A DNA stretch of 64,000 nucleotides from Lachnoclostridium edouardi (GCF_900240245.1 NZ_OESQ01000001.1:3124678-3188677), one strand, 5' to 3'. Shown: positions 43,326-53,082, counted from the stretch's first letter. Notes: generated by a model from the letters alone, not told the origin. Made by a program: numbers and translations.

Positions 43326-44329
43326 AGGGCAAAAAAGGACTGGGTATTTTAATTGCGGCAGGTATTTTAATACTTGCTGGATATATTGTGGCAGGGGGAG
43401 GCAGACAGCCGGCCAATCCCGGGGTTTCCCTGCAGGAAAAGGAAGGGGAGAGCCTGAGGGTAGGCGTTTGTCTCTACGATTCAGAAGATCAGTTTTTAAA
43501 GCTTTACAAAGAGGAGCTGAAAAAGGTTCTTACAGAGGAATATGGAGCTGAAATGATTTTTAAGGATTGTCAGGGGGACGGTCAGGTTCAAAAGGAGCAG
43601 ATTACAGATCTGGCGGAAAATCAAATAGATGTGCTGATAATTAACCCGGCAGAGCCTTACAGAGCCAAAGACCTGGCGGATATATGTACAGCTTACAGCC
43701 TTCCCGCCGTATTTATTAACAGGGAGCCTCCAGAGGAGGAAATTCTCAGGTGGGAGGAAGAAAAGCTTCCAATGGCTTATGTAGGAACAGATCAGATGCA
43801 GGCAGGCATATATCAGGGAGAAATCATTCTGGAGACAGAAAATAAAGGGGATTTGAACGGGGACGGAATCGTTTCCTATGCTTTGCTTATGGGAGATCAG
43901 GAAAGCAGATATAGAAGCAAGGGAGCTGCAGAGGCGCTGATACAGGGCGGAATGAAGGGAGAGAGAATATTTGCAGCTTATGGAGACTGGAATCAGGAAA
44001 AAGGGAGAAAGCTGACATTAGACGCCATAAATATATGCGGGGATAAATTGGAAGTAATTTTCTGCGGCAATGACGCCATGGCAAACGGAGCCAGGGAGGC
44101 TGTAATAGAACAGGGAAAAATACCTGGGCAGGACATTTATATTGTAGGCGTGGACGGCCTGGAGGACACTGTAGGCTATATCCGGGAAGGCACTATTACA
44201 GGCACAGTGTTAAATGATTATAAAACCCAGGCACAGACGGCAGCTAAGGCGGCAATTGGCCTGAAAAAGGGAGAAAAAACAGCAACAGAGTACAGAATTG
44301 ACCATGTGAAAATCACCATGGGCAGATAA
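43322..44329 (+). CDS. Galactose/MglB-type periplasmic binding protein
   Basis: A 335-residue exported sugar-binding-type protein (periplasmic binding protein fold I). N-terminal anchor or signal at 6-26 without a lipobox cysteine. Residues 45-330 follow the MglB pattern, including the EF-hand-like calcium loop DLNGDGIVSYALLMGD (about 180-195) and DAMANGAREAV and VGVDGLEDTV near the end. No permease or ATPase gene is close. It is the last gene of the cobalamin operon, coupled to cobD by a 4-base overlap, which is an odd place for a sugar-binding protein; it may bind something else. Confidence 0.75.
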   Translation: MKGKKGLGILIAAGILILAGYIVAGGGRQPANPGVSLQEKEGESLRVGVCLYDSEDQFLKLYKEELKKVLTEEYGAEMIFKDCQGDGQVQKEQITDLAENQIDVLIINPAEPYRAKDLADICTAYSLPAVFINREPPEEEILRWEEEKLPMAYVGTDQMQAGIYQGEIILETENKGDLNGDGIVSYALLMGDQESRYRSKGAAEALIQGGMKGERIFAAYGDWNQEKGRKLTLDAINICGDKLEVIFCGNDAMANGAREAVIEQGKIPGQDIYIVGVDGLEDTVGYIREGTITGTVLNDYKTQAQTAAKAAIGLKKGEKTATEYRIDHVKITMGR

Positions 44330-44330
44330 A

Positions 44331-45164
44331 TTACTCCTCAGTTAAGGTCATGGAGCTGAAATACCAGTTAATTTCCGCCCCTACAAATAAAATACAAATA
44401 CACATATACAGCCACAGCATAAGAAGGACAATGGCTGTCAAACTTCCGTAGGAATAAGAAAAATTGCTGAAGTGGCTGAAGTAAATAGAAAATCCGTAGG
44501 AAAATAAAATCCAGCAAACAGTAGAAAAAACAGCTCCCGGAATCTGCTGTTTCATGGACAGCTTCCTGCTGGGCACAATGGCGTAAAGGCTTGTAAAGGA
44601 CACCACCAGAATGCCAATGGCAAGGAGAGTTCTAAGGCTGAGGATATTTTTTGTCAGCTCCCCCAAAAGAGGAAATTGGCGGATCATAAAATTTTGTATG
44701 GCAGTGCCGAACACCAAAAGCAGGAGGGAAGCTATGCACATGACCATAAATACCAGGGTGTAGCCGGTGCAGATTAAGCGGGTGAGAAAATAGTTTCTGA
44801 AGCCTCTGGATTTCCAGACTCTGTTAAGCCCCCGCTCCATGCTCAGCATACCTTTGGAGGCTGACCAAAGGGCGGTAATTATGGTAATCCACAAAATAGT
44901 TTCAGGGGAATAAATATTTAAGTCAGATATGGCGTTTTCAATAAAAGGTCTGGACTTATCAATATCGGGAATAATAGACATGAGAATTGCAATTACCATG
45001 TCCCCGGACAAGTTGGGAATAAACTGGAGCAAAGTCATAAGCACCATAATAAATGGAAAAAAGGAAAGCACAATAAAAAAAGAGGCCTGAGCTGCATACA
45101 CAGTCATCTCATCTCTTACAAACTTATTTTTTATTTTTATAATATGAAATAAAAGCTCAGCCAT
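44331..45164 (-). CDS. YihY/BrkB family membrane protein
   Basis: A 277-residue protein with about six transmembrane helices. It carries the family features AAQASFFIVLSFFPFIMVLMTLL near 25-47 and WSASKGMLSMERGLNRVW (near 100-117). Once annotated as ribonuclease BN, the family is now taken to be membrane proteins of uncertain function, some linked to serum resistance or transport. It converges on the cobalamin operon with only one base between the stops. Confidence 0.87.
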   Translation of the reverse strand: MAELLFHIIKIKNKFVRDEMTVYAAQASFFIVLSFFPFIMVLMTLLQFIPNLSGDMVIAILMSIIPDIDKSRPFIENAISDLNIYSPETILWITIITALWSASKGMLSMERGLNRVWKSRGFRNYFLTRLICTGYTLVFMVMCIASLLLLVFGTAIQNFMIRQFPLLGELTKNILSLRTLLAIGILVVSFTSLYAIVPSRKLSMKQQIPGAVFSTVCWILFSYGFSIYFSHFSNFSYSYGSLTAIVLLMLWLYMCICILFVGAEINWYFSSMTLTEE

Positions 45165-45231
45165 TGCACTGGTTCCTTTCCCGTCTTTTTACCAGCATAT
45201 TACCATGGAGGAAAAAAAATAGCAAGAATAG

Positions 45232-45260
45232 TTGTTGTACAAGTGAATTTTTGGTAGAAT
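45232..45260 (+). promoter_or_regulatory. Promoter of ABC exporter operon
   Basis: TTGTTG (45232-45237), 17-base spacer, TAGAAT (45255-45260), 53 bases before the first gene. Confidence 0.5.
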
Positions 45261-45313
45261 AACCAGAAAGTATACATGATATACATAGAATCCATTATAG
45301 CAGAGGAGCAGAA

Positions 45314-47041
45314 ATGAAAGGATTATTAAAGTATCTGGACAAATACAAAACAGAAAGTATATTAGGGCCTCTTTTTAAGATGCTGGAGGCAACCTTTGAG
45401 CTTTTCATTCCCCTGGTAGTTGCCAAAATGATTGACGTGGGAATTAAAAACCAGGACGGAGGCTATATACTGAAAATGGGTGGGCTGCTGGTGCTTTTAG
45501 GAGTAGTAGGACTGGCAGCCTCTTTAACGGCCCAGTATTTCAGCGCCAAGGCGGCGGTAGGATTTTCCACAGCCCTGCGAAACGACTTGTTCGCCCATAT
45601 AAACAGCTTGTCCTATTCAGAAATTGACCGCTTAGGCACGTCTACTTTAATCACCAGAATGACAAGCGATATTAACCAGGTGCAGACAGGATTAAACTTA
45701 TTTTTAAGACTTTTTCTAAGATCTCCGTTTATTGTATTTGGCGCCATGATTATGGCCTTTACAGTAGATGTAAAATCAGCCGTTACCTTTGTAGTGGTGA
45801 TTCCCGTTCTGTCAGTAGTTGTGTTCGGCATTATGTTGATCAGTATGCCTTTATACAAAAAGGTGCAGAGGCAGCTGGACCAGGTGCTTTTGACTACAAA
45901 GGAAAACCTGGAAGGCGTAAGAGTGATCAGGGCCTTTAACAGACAAAAGGATGAGATTAAAAAGTTTGACGGGGAAAATGATCTGTTAGTAAGGCTCCAG
46001 GTTTTTGTAGGAAAAATTTCTGCTCTTATGAATCCCTTAACATACGTAATTATTAACGGCGCTATTTTAGTGCTGATCTGGGTAGCCGGAAATCAGGTTT
46101 ATTCCGGAGCTATCACCCAGGGGGAAACTGTGGCATTGTGGAATTACATGTCCCAGATTTTAGTGGAATTAATTAAGCTGGCCAATTTAATTATTAACAT
46201 TTCTAAAGCCCTTGCCTGCGCCAACAGAGTGCAGAAGGTATTTGAGGAGAAAAGCAGTATTACAGACGGGACGAAGGAAGGGCAGGCGGCCCGGGATAAA
46301 AATAAGGTGGTATTTGACAAAATCCGCTTTTTCTACGGCGGGTCTAAAGAGCCGTCTTTAGACAATATTTCCCTTTCAGTAGAAAAAGGCCAGACAGTAG
46401 GAATTATTGGGGGCACAGGCTCCGGAAAATCCTCCCTGGTAAACTTAATTCCCAGATTTTATGACGTCCAGGACGGCGCTGTGCTGGTGGACGGGAAAAA
46501 TGTAAAGGATTACAGTTTAAAAGAGCTGAGAGATAAAATAGGCGTTGTGCCTCAGCGGTCAGTACTGTTTGCAGGAAGTTTAAGGGACAATATGAAGTGG
46601 GGCAGAATGGACGCTGACGACGAGGAAATCTATAAAGCTTTAGACATGGCTCAGGCCAGGGAATTTGTGGAAAGCAAGGGAAGGGGCCTGGATTTTATGA
46701 TTGCCCAGGAAGGAAAAAATCTGTCCGGAGGACAGAAGCAAAGGCTGGCAATAGCCAGGGCCCTGGTGCGCAGTCCGGAAATCCTGATTATGGACGACAG
46801 CGCCTCTGCCTTAGATTTTGCCACAGATGCAAGGCTGAGAAAAGCAATTAAAGAGGGGACAAAGGATATGACTGTATTTATTGTTTCCCAGAGAGCTGCC
46901 ACTATTAGAAATGCAGATGTGATTGTAGTGCTGGACGATGGCCAGATGGCCGGCTGCGGCACTCACAAAGAGCTGTTGGAATCCTGTGAGGTTTACAAGG
47001 AAATTTGCTTATCACAGCTGTCAAAGGAGGAGGTGCAGTAA
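45314..47041 (+). CDS. ABC exporter half-transporter, non-catalytic Walker B type
   Basis: A 575-residue half-transporter: six-helix exporter domain (about 1-320) and ATPase domain (about 335-575). Walker A GGTGSGKSS (near 368-376), signature LSGGQKQRLAIARAL (canonical), and Walker B ILIMDDSASALD, where the catalytic Glu is replaced by Asp. Its partner follows with a TAATG overlap. This is the pattern of heterodimeric exporters such as TM287/288, BmrCD and LmrCD, in which one of two ATP sites is degenerate. The substrate is probably a drug, lipid or peptide. Confidence 0.92.
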   Translation: MKGLLKYLDKYKTESILGPLFKMLEATFELFIPLVVAKMIDVGIKNQDGGYILKMGGLLVLLGVVGLAASLTAQYFSAKAAVGFSTALRNDLFAHINSLSYSEIDRLGTSTLITRMTSDINQVQTGLNLFLRLFLRSPFIVFGAMIMAFTVDVKSAVTFVVVIPVLSVVVFGIMLISMPLYKKVQRQLDQVLLTTKENLEGVRVIRAFNRQKDEIKKFDGENDLLVRLQVFVGKISALMNPLTYVIINGAILVLIWVAGNQVYSGAITQGETVALWNYMSQILVELIKLANLIINISKALACANRVQKVFEEKSSITDGTKEGQAARDKNKVVFDKIRFFYGGSKEPSLDNISLSVEKGQTVGIIGGTGSGKSSLVNLIPRFYDVQDGAVLVDGKNVKDYSLKELRDKIGVVPQRSVLFAGSLRDNMKWGRMDADDEEIYKALDMAQAREFVESKGRGLDFMIAQEGKNLSGGQKQRLAIARALVRSPEILIMDDSASALDFATDARLRKAIKEGTKDMTVFIVSQRAATIRNADVIVVLDDGQMAGCGTHKELLESCEVYKEICLSQLSKEEVQ

Positions 47042-48798
47042 TGGGAAAAATAAATTCAGACCAGCAGAAGGAGACAATTAAGCGGATTCTCACCTATATC
47101 AGCCAGTATAAAATATGGGTAATCCTGTCTTTATTTTTGGCTTTTGTAACAGTGGCCACCACCTTATATGCGCCTATTTTAGTGGGCCAGGGAATCGACC
47201 TGATTATAGGCCAGGGAGACGTAGATTTTAAAGGTCTTCTGGAAATTTTAAAAAAGATCGGCGTAGTGATTGTAATTACCTCAGTCTCTCAGTGGCTGAT
47301 GAACCATATTAATAATAAAATCACATACAGAGTGGTAAAGGACATTAGAACAAAGGCCTTTAACCATTTAGAGGTGCTGCCATTAAAGTACGTGGATTCC
47401 CACCAGCACGGCGATATTCTCAGCCGGATTATTGCGGATATTGATCAGTTCTCAGAAGGACTGCTTATGGGATTTACCCAGCTGTTTACAGGGGTGATGA
47501 CAATCTTAGGCACTCTTTGTTTTATGCTTTCCGTAAACTGGGTGATTACAGTTGTAGTAGTAGTGCTGACCCCTGTTTCTTTATTTGTGGCAAACTTTAT
47601 AGCTAAAAGAACCTTTACTATGTTTCAGCTGCAGTCTAAAACAAGGGGAGAGCTTACTGCGTTAGTAGACGAAATGCTGGGGAATCAAAAGGTAGTTCAG
47701 GCCTTTGGACATGAAGAAGAAGCTCAGAAGCAGTTTGAGGAAATTAACGGCCGCCTTGGAAAATACAGTTTGAGAGCTATTTTCTTCTCATCCATTACAA
47801 ATCCGGCTACCAGGTTTGTAAATGGTTTAGTGTACGCTGCAGTGGGGGCGGCAGGAGCCTTTGCCGCCATGAAGGGAATGATATCAATTGGTCAGCTGTC
47901 TGCATTTTTAAGCTATGCAAACCAGTACACAAAGCCTTTTAACGAAATCTCAGGCGTGGTGACAGAGCTGCAGAATGCTTTAGCCTCTGCTTCCAGAGTA
48001 TTTGAGCTGATGGACCAGGAGACTATTTTAAAGGACGCAGAAGGAGCGTATAAGCTGGAGAATGTAAAGGGGCAGATCCGGCTGGAAAATGTATATTTTT
48101 CCTATCAGCCTGATGTGAAGCTGATTGAAAATCTGAATCTGGATGTAAAACCAGGCCAGAGAATTGCCATTGTAGGCCCTACAGGCTGCGGAAAAAGTAC
48201 AGTTATTAACCTGCTGATGCGTTTTTACGACGTAAATTCAGGCAGTATTCAGGTAGACGGAAAAGATATCCGCCAGGTTACAAGAGAAAGCCTTAGAACT
48301 AATTACGGTATGGTGCTTCAGGAAACATGGCTGAAAACCGGCACAATCAGGGAAAATATTGCCTATGGAAAGCCGGACGCCACAGAGGAGGAGATTATTG
48401 CAGCGGCAAAGCAGTCCCACGCCCACAGCTTTATTAAAAGGCTGCCGGAAGGATACGACACAGTAATTACTGAGGACGGGGGAAACTTATCCCAGGGACA
48501 AAAACAGCTTCTTTGTATTACCAGGGTAATGCTGTGCCTGCCGCCGATGTTGATTTTAGACGAAGCCACCTCCTCCATAGATACCATGACAGAGGTGCGC
48601 ATTCAGAAGGCCTTTGCCAAAATGATGGAGGGGCGCACCAGCTTTATTGTGGCGCACCGTTTATCTACTATTAAGGAGGCCGACTTGATTTTAGTAATGA
48701 AGGACGGACATATTATAGAGCAGGGCAATCACGAAAATCTTTTGAAAAAGCAGGGCTTTTATGCAGATCTTTACAACAGCCAGTTTTCTGTATTTTAA
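47041..48798 (+). CDS. ABC exporter half-transporter, catalytic Walker B type
   Basis: A 585-residue half-transporter with six membrane helices and a C-terminal ATPase. Walker A GPTGCGKST, Walker B MLILDEATSSID with the catalytic Glu, and a deviating signature LSQGQKQLL (Gly to Gln). Together with the Asp-type Walker B of the first subunit, this gives one degenerate and one competent site across the dimer. GGAGG at 47028-47032 precedes the ATG 47041; an earlier in-frame start at 47005 lies inside the preceding gene. Confidence 0.92.
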   Translation: MGKINSDQQKETIKRILTYISQYKIWVILSLFLAFVTVATTLYAPILVGQGIDLIIGQGDVDFKGLLEILKKIGVVIVITSVSQWLMNHINNKITYRVVKDIRTKAFNHLEVLPLKYVDSHQHGDILSRIIADIDQFSEGLLMGFTQLFTGVMTILGTLCFMLSVNWVITVVVVVLTPVSLFVANFIAKRTFTMFQLQSKTRGELTALVDEMLGNQKVVQAFGHEEEAQKQFEEINGRLGKYSLRAIFFSSITNPATRFVNGLVYAAVGAAGAFAAMKGMISIGQLSAFLSYANQYTKPFNEISGVVTELQNALASASRVFELMDQETILKDAEGAYKLENVKGQIRLENVYFSYQPDVKLIENLNLDVKPGQRIAIVGPTGCGKSTVINLLMRFYDVNSGSIQVDGKDIRQVTRESLRTNYGMVLQETWLKTGTIRENIAYGKPDATEEEIIAAAKQSHAHSFIKRLPEGYDTVITEDGGNLSQGQKQLLCITRVMLCLPPMLILDEATSSIDTMTEVRIQKAFAKMMEGRTSFIVAHRLSTIKEADLILVMKDGHIIEQGNHENLLKKQGFYADLYNSQFSVF

Positions 48799-48853
48799 TG
48801 TGTGTATAAAAATGTATAGAAATATTTAATATACTATGAAAGAACCTGCATAT

Positions 48854-48872
48854 GCCATAAAAATGGCTTTTT
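48854..48872 (+). terminator. Short hairpin with T run before the M16 gene
   Basis: GCCAT/ATGGC with an AAAA loop followed by TTTTT (48868-48872). It could end the ABC transcript, but the stem has only 5 pairs and it lies in the leader of the next gene. Confidence 0.35.
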
Positions 48873-48889
48873 AGAAGGAGGAGAATAAT

Positions 48890-51800
48890 ATGCGAAAAAA
48901 ATGGTTGCCCCTTGTTTGGGCGACAGTTCTGGCGGTTTCAGTAACTGCATGTAAAGGCAGCGAAAAACAGGCGGAGGAAAGTATTACAGGTACAGAGCAG
49001 ACAGAGGCTGCGATGGAGGAAGAGTCAGGAGATTTAAAGCCGGGAGATGAGATTTCCGGTTTTACCTTAAAAGAAGTAGGCAGCTATGATGCTATAGGTG
49101 GGGAAACCTTTTATTTTCAGCATGAGAAAAGCGGAGCAGAGCTTTTTTATGTAAAAAACGACGATCCTAATTTAGGATTTGCCATTACCTACAGAACGCC
49201 CCACGTAGATGAGACAGATACAAACCATGTGTTTGAACATGCAGTAATTGCGTCCTCTGAAAAATATCCAAGTAAAAATATTTTCTTCGATATGGCTGGA
49301 AAAACTTACAATACCTTTATTAATGCATTTACCTACATTCCTTTTACCAGCTATCCGGTAAGCAGTCAAAGCCAGGAGCAGCTGGAAAAAATGGCGGATG
49401 TTTATTTAAGCTGTATGGTAGCTCCCGGACTTTTGGAGGATGAAAGGTTTTTCCAGAGAGAAGCGGTGCGCTATGAGCTGAGAGATCTAAATGATCCTAT
49501 TACAATTAAGGGCACTGTTTACAGCGAAGATTTTGGAATGATAACTGAAACAGGAAATGAGGCTTTTAGAAACGTGCTTCAGGCTTTATATCCTGGAGAA
49601 ACCGCTGCAAATGTAAACGGCAGAGCCCACATGAATTACCAGGGTCTCACATACGAGCATACAGTGGAAACATACGACAGGTGCTACAGCTTTGACAACT
49701 CTTTAATTCTGCTTTATGGGGACATGGATTATGAAAAATTCCTGGAATTTTTAGACAAAGAGTATTTGGCAGAAGCAGAAAAGGGCAACAAGGATTTAAG
49801 TCAGTATAAGGACGGAAAAACAGAGCCGGGATATGTAGAGGAAACGGTTTACAGCCCTGCTTATGAGGGGGACTCTACAGAAAACGCGTCCATTATTTAT
49901 TATGCTGCGGACCTTTCTGAGGATTCCTGGGAACAGCTTTGTCAATATCAAATTATAGGACAGATTCTTTCCAGCGACAGCTCCATTCTTAATGAAAATT
50001 TAAGAGAAGCTGGAATTTCAGATCCGGCTTTTGCGGAAATGGTGTTTGACGTAGAAAAGCCTATGTTTGTTTTTGGCTTAGTAAATACAGATGAAGATAA
50101 AGCCCAGACATTTAAAGAAGTAGTAGATAAAACAATAACAGAGATTAGTCAGTCAGGCATTGATGAAGAATTGGTGGATACAATTTTAAAGACTAAGGAA
50201 ATTGACGATTATACAGCTATGGAAAATACAGAGGTCTTTACTGATCAGGTGCTTCCTATGGTTTCTACAAAATGGGCGGTAGAGGGAACAACAGATTTTC
50301 TGGAAGACAGCCAAAATGCATTTCAGAATATGAAAGAAGATAAAGACCAGGCGCTTATAAAGGAATTTGGGGAGCGATTCCTGAATGCAGAGAGAAAGGC
50401 TATGATTACTACGGTTCCTAAGCCTGGCTTGGCAGAAGAGATTGAGAAAGAGCAGGCAGATTATCTGGCAGATATGAAGGCTTCTATGACAGAAGAGGAG
50501 CTGCAGCAGATGATCGAAGACACCTTAGCATTTGACCAGTGGAATGCTTCAGAAATGGCAAATTCAGATTTTACTATTGACGTAAAGGATCTTCCAGACC
50601 CAGAGCCGTTTGCAGAGTTTGAAGTAAAAGACTTAAACGGAATTACCAGCTATACCTCAGCATCAGACCTGGATAAAATAAGCTCCAACCAGATTTATCT
50701 GGATACCAGCAGCGTAAAACAGGAAGATCTTCACTACATTACCTTGTACACCTTGCTGGCTTCAGAGCTGGGAACTGAAAAGTATGAAAAGGCAGAAAAG
50801 GACAATTTGCTTTATCAGTATTTATACAGCCTTTCCTTTAATCCAATATATCCTGGAGAGGATGCGAAAGACAATCACCACCCCATGCTTTCTATCGGCT
50901 GGTATGGTCTGGCAGATGATTATAAGCAAAGTCTGGAGCTTTTGGTGGAGATTTTAGAAAACACAGATTTAACTGATGAGGCGGAAATTAAACGTGTGCT
51001 GGACAAATATCTGCCGGCCTTAGATCAGTCCAGAGGAGACGGATTTGCTTTGGCTCAGATTTTAGGTTTTTCCGGCTCAGATATGGAACGCAGATATACA
51101 AATTATCTGCAGGGCCAGGAGTTTTATAAATTTGCTAAAAATGTAAGAGAAAGTCTGGAGGCAGATCCGTCCTATATAGAGGAATTAAGAGAAAAAATAA
51201 CGTCTGTAAGGGATCTGATTCTGCGCCGGGACAATTTGATTGTAATGAATACAGCTTCACAGGACAATCTGGATAAAATGGAAAAAGTGTCAGAAGAGAT
51301 TTTAGGAGCGCTGCCGTCCTTAGAAAACGGCGCCGAGACATATGATTTCCCGGAACCGGAGAAAAATCAGGCTGTTATTGTGGAAAGCTCCAGCCAGTAT
51401 ACAGTAGCAGTGTCACAGCTGGAGGTGCCGGAAGAGTTTTATGGAAAATATTTCCCGTTTATCAGCGCAATCAGCGACAGATATATAGTTCCAAAGCTTA
51501 GATTCCAGGGAGGAGCCTACAGCGCGGACGCAGGCTATTCCTCTGATATGACTAAGATTGTTACCTATTCCTACAGAGACCCCAATGCCAAAGAAACCAT
51601 AGATATTATAAAAGGCGAGGCTGACTATCTGGAAAGCATGGAGCTGACTCAGGAGGATCTGGACGGCTATATTTTAAGCACCTACAGCGTTATCACAGGA
51701 CCTGAGGGAAATCTGGAAAAGCATATGACGGCTATGGAATACCACATGTATGGCTTTGATACGGCTGGCTTCCTTAAACAGGCGGCTCAGATCAAAGAAG

Positions 51801-51946
51801 CCAGTATAGAGGATAAAGACCAGGCGGCGGACGCTCTCAGAAAGCTTTTGGAAAAAGCCACCTATGTTACTACAGGAAACCAAAAGCAGATTCAGGAAGA
51901 CAAGGACAGCTATGATATTGTAACAGATTACAGACAGGCAGATTAA
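48890..51946 (+). CDS. M16C family zinc metallopeptidase lipoprotein (PreP/insulinase-like)
   Basis: A 1018-residue exported lipoprotein: signal peptide with lipobox VTAC and C21 as lipidation site. The zinc motif is inverted, HVFEH at 113-117 (H-x2-E-H), with the distal Glu in the FQREAVRYEL region (about 183-192). The rest follows the four-domain pattern of M16C presequence proteases. Such enzymes degrade short unfolded peptides; here the lipid anchor places it outside the membrane. A Glu-rich linker follows the lipobox. It ends 16 bases before a convergent gene. Confidence 0.9.
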   Translation: MRKKWLPLVWATVLAVSVTACKGSEKQAEESITGTEQTEAAMEEESGDLKPGDEISGFTLKEVGSYDAIGGETFYFQHEKSGAELFYVKNDDPNLGFAITYRTPHVDETDTNHVFEHAVIASSEKYPSKNIFFDMAGKTYNTFINAFTYIPFTSYPVSSQSQEQLEKMADVYLSCMVAPGLLEDERFFQREAVRYELRDLNDPITIKGTVYSEDFGMITETGNEAFRNVLQALYPGETAANVNGRAHMNYQGLTYEHTVETYDRCYSFDNSLILLYGDMDYEKFLEFLDKEYLAEAEKGNKDLSQYKDGKTEPGYVEETVYSPAYEGDSTENASIIYYAADLSEDSWEQLCQYQIIGQILSSDSSILNENLREAGISDPAFAEMVFDVEKPMFVFGLVNTDEDKAQTFKEVVDKTITEISQSGIDEELVDTILKTKEIDDYTAMENTEVFTDQVLPMVSTKWAVEGTTDFLEDSQNAFQNMKEDKDQALIKEFGERFLNAERKAMITTVPKPGLAEEIEKEQADYLADMKASMTEEELQQMIEDTLAFDQWNASEMANSDFTIDVKDLPDPEPFAEFEVKDLNGITSYTSASDLDKISSNQIYLDTSSVKQEDLHYITLYTLLASELGTEKYEKAEKDNLLYQYLYSLSFNPIYPGEDAKDNHHPMLSIGWYGLADDYKQSLELLVEILENTDLTDEAEIKRVLDKYLPALDQSRGDGFALAQILGFSGSDMERRYTNYLQGQEFYKFAKNVRESLEADPSYIEELREKITSVRDLILRRDNLIVMNTASQDNLDKMEKVSEEILGALPSLENGAETYDFPEPEKNQAVIVESSSQYTVAVSQLEVPEEFYGKYFPFISAISDRYIVPKLRFQGGAYSADAGYSSDMTKIVTYSYRDPNAKETIDIIKGEADYLESMELTQEDLDGYILSTYSVITGPEGNLEKHMTAMEYHMYGFDTAGFLKQAAQIKEASIEDKDQAADALRKLLEKATYVTTGNQKQIQEDKDSYDIVTDYRQAD

Positions 51947-51962
51947 CCATAACTATTTCCTG

Positions 51963-52520
51963 TTAATAGGACACAATCATAGATATGAGGGTTCTGATAA
52001 AGTCAGAATCTGCAACATCATATTTAAATGTTAAAAAGGAAAAATAATCGCCGATTTTACGAAAGTAAAAATCCTCGTGAAAGGTTCCCTGGGTGCAGGA
52101 CAGTTTTTCATAAGTCTGGCCGTTGTTCAGGGTTATGGTGACAGGATGTCCTACGTCATAGCCCTGAGATTGGCAGTACTCCTGGTTGATTAACACGTAT
52201 TCCTCCAGGGTCATGTCTGATGCCCCATAGGTCCATGCAGAGGCGGCCACGGGGAAAGGCGATTCTATTCCGTACAGCTGAGCGTAAAAATCATATGTAT
52301 TTTGGGATAAAGATTGATCTGGACAGAAGTAAGAAGTGCCTGGCAGATACATGGTATAATCTGCCCAGCTGTTAGTGATGGGGTAATATGGCTGCGAGTC
52401 CTCATCTTTAAAGCCGGATGCAGAGATTCCCTTACTTTCCCCGGCTATGGCAGGAAGGGCGGCTGCAGCCGCCAAGGCTCCTGAAGCTGCCGCGGCAGCT
52501 ATTAAAAATTTAAATTTCAT
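51963..52520 (-). CDS. Exported protein of unknown function (family A)
   Basis: A 185-residue protein with a clear signal peptide (MKFKFLIAAAAASGALAAAA start, cleavage near AIAGES). After it the pattern PITNSWADYTMYLPGTSYF and a C-terminal FIRTLISMIVSY are visible. ATG 52520 with AAGGAG just upstream on the minus strand is preferred over a start at 52631. It is distantly similar to the protein at 54597-55184 (shared NxWxDxxxxxP...YF and I/LxSxVVxY ending), so the two are probably paralogues. The function is unknown. Confidence 0.72.
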   Translation of the reverse strand: MKFKFLIAAAAASGALAAAAALPAIAGESKGISASGFKDEDSQPYYPITNSWADYTMYLPGTSYFCPDQSLSQNTYDFYAQLYGIESPFPVAASAWTYGASDMTLEEYVLINQEYCQSQGYDVGHPVTITLNNGQTYEKLSCTQGTFHEDFYFRKIGDYFSFLTFKYDVADSDFIRTLISMIVSY

Positions 52521-52674
52521 AAATTTCCACTCCTTTGCCGAAATTGGACAATCCATTGTAATATATGCGCGCCACAGGAATAAATATGATAAAAACGAGT
52601 TATTTACTGAATATTTTTCTCTGGCTTGCACAAACTAAAATTGTCTAAGAATCAATTTTAAGGAGGAACATGAA

Positions 52675-52989
52675 ATGACAAAGTTAGATTGTAATGTTAC
52701 AAATTGTCTTCACAATGCGGACAACTGCTGCTGTAAGGGAACAATTATGGTAGAAGGCCAGTCTGCTAAAAAGTGCTGCGACACTTGCTGCGGAAGCTTT
52801 GATGAAAACAAGGGAAATGCATTTAAGAACATTTTCAAAACTCCAGAATCTAAACTGGAAATCGAGTGTGAGGCAGTAAACTGCGTTTACAACGAAAATC
52901 GTTACTGTAGTGCAGAGCGCGTAGGAATCTCAGGCGTTAACGCAAGCAAAGCCGGAGAGACAGAATGTTCAACATTTAAAGTAAGATAA
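52675..52989 (+). CDS. DUF1540 tandem-domain protein
   Basis: A 104-residue Cys-rich protein with two DUF1540 domains: residues 4-42 (LDCNVTNCLHNADNCCC...CGSF) and 62-102 (IECEAVNCVYNENRYCS...CSTF). Each has a pair of C-x(4)-C and C-x(n)-C sites that could bind a metal. The family is common in Firmicutes and has no assigned function; some members are linked to sporulation. Strong AAGGAGG site 9 bases before the ATG. Confidence 0.88.
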   Translation: MTKLDCNVTNCLHNADNCCCKGTIMVEGQSAKKCCDTCCGSFDENKGNAFKNIFKTPESKLEIECEAVNCVYNENRYCSAERVGISGVNASKAGETECSTFKVR

Positions 52990-53018
52990 TAAAAAGTCCG
53001 GCCAGCCGGATTCTTACT

Positions 53019-53082
53019 AAAAAGAGCTGAAGAACGATTATTTTCTGGAGTCAGAAGATAAAGGTTTTTCAGCTCTTTTTTC
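53019..53082. terminator. Bidirectional terminator
   Basis: AAAAAGAGCTGAA (53019-53031) pairs with TTCAGCTCTTTTT (53068-53080), with A and T runs at both ends, serving the DUF1540 gene and the convergent GNAT gene. Confidence 0.7.
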
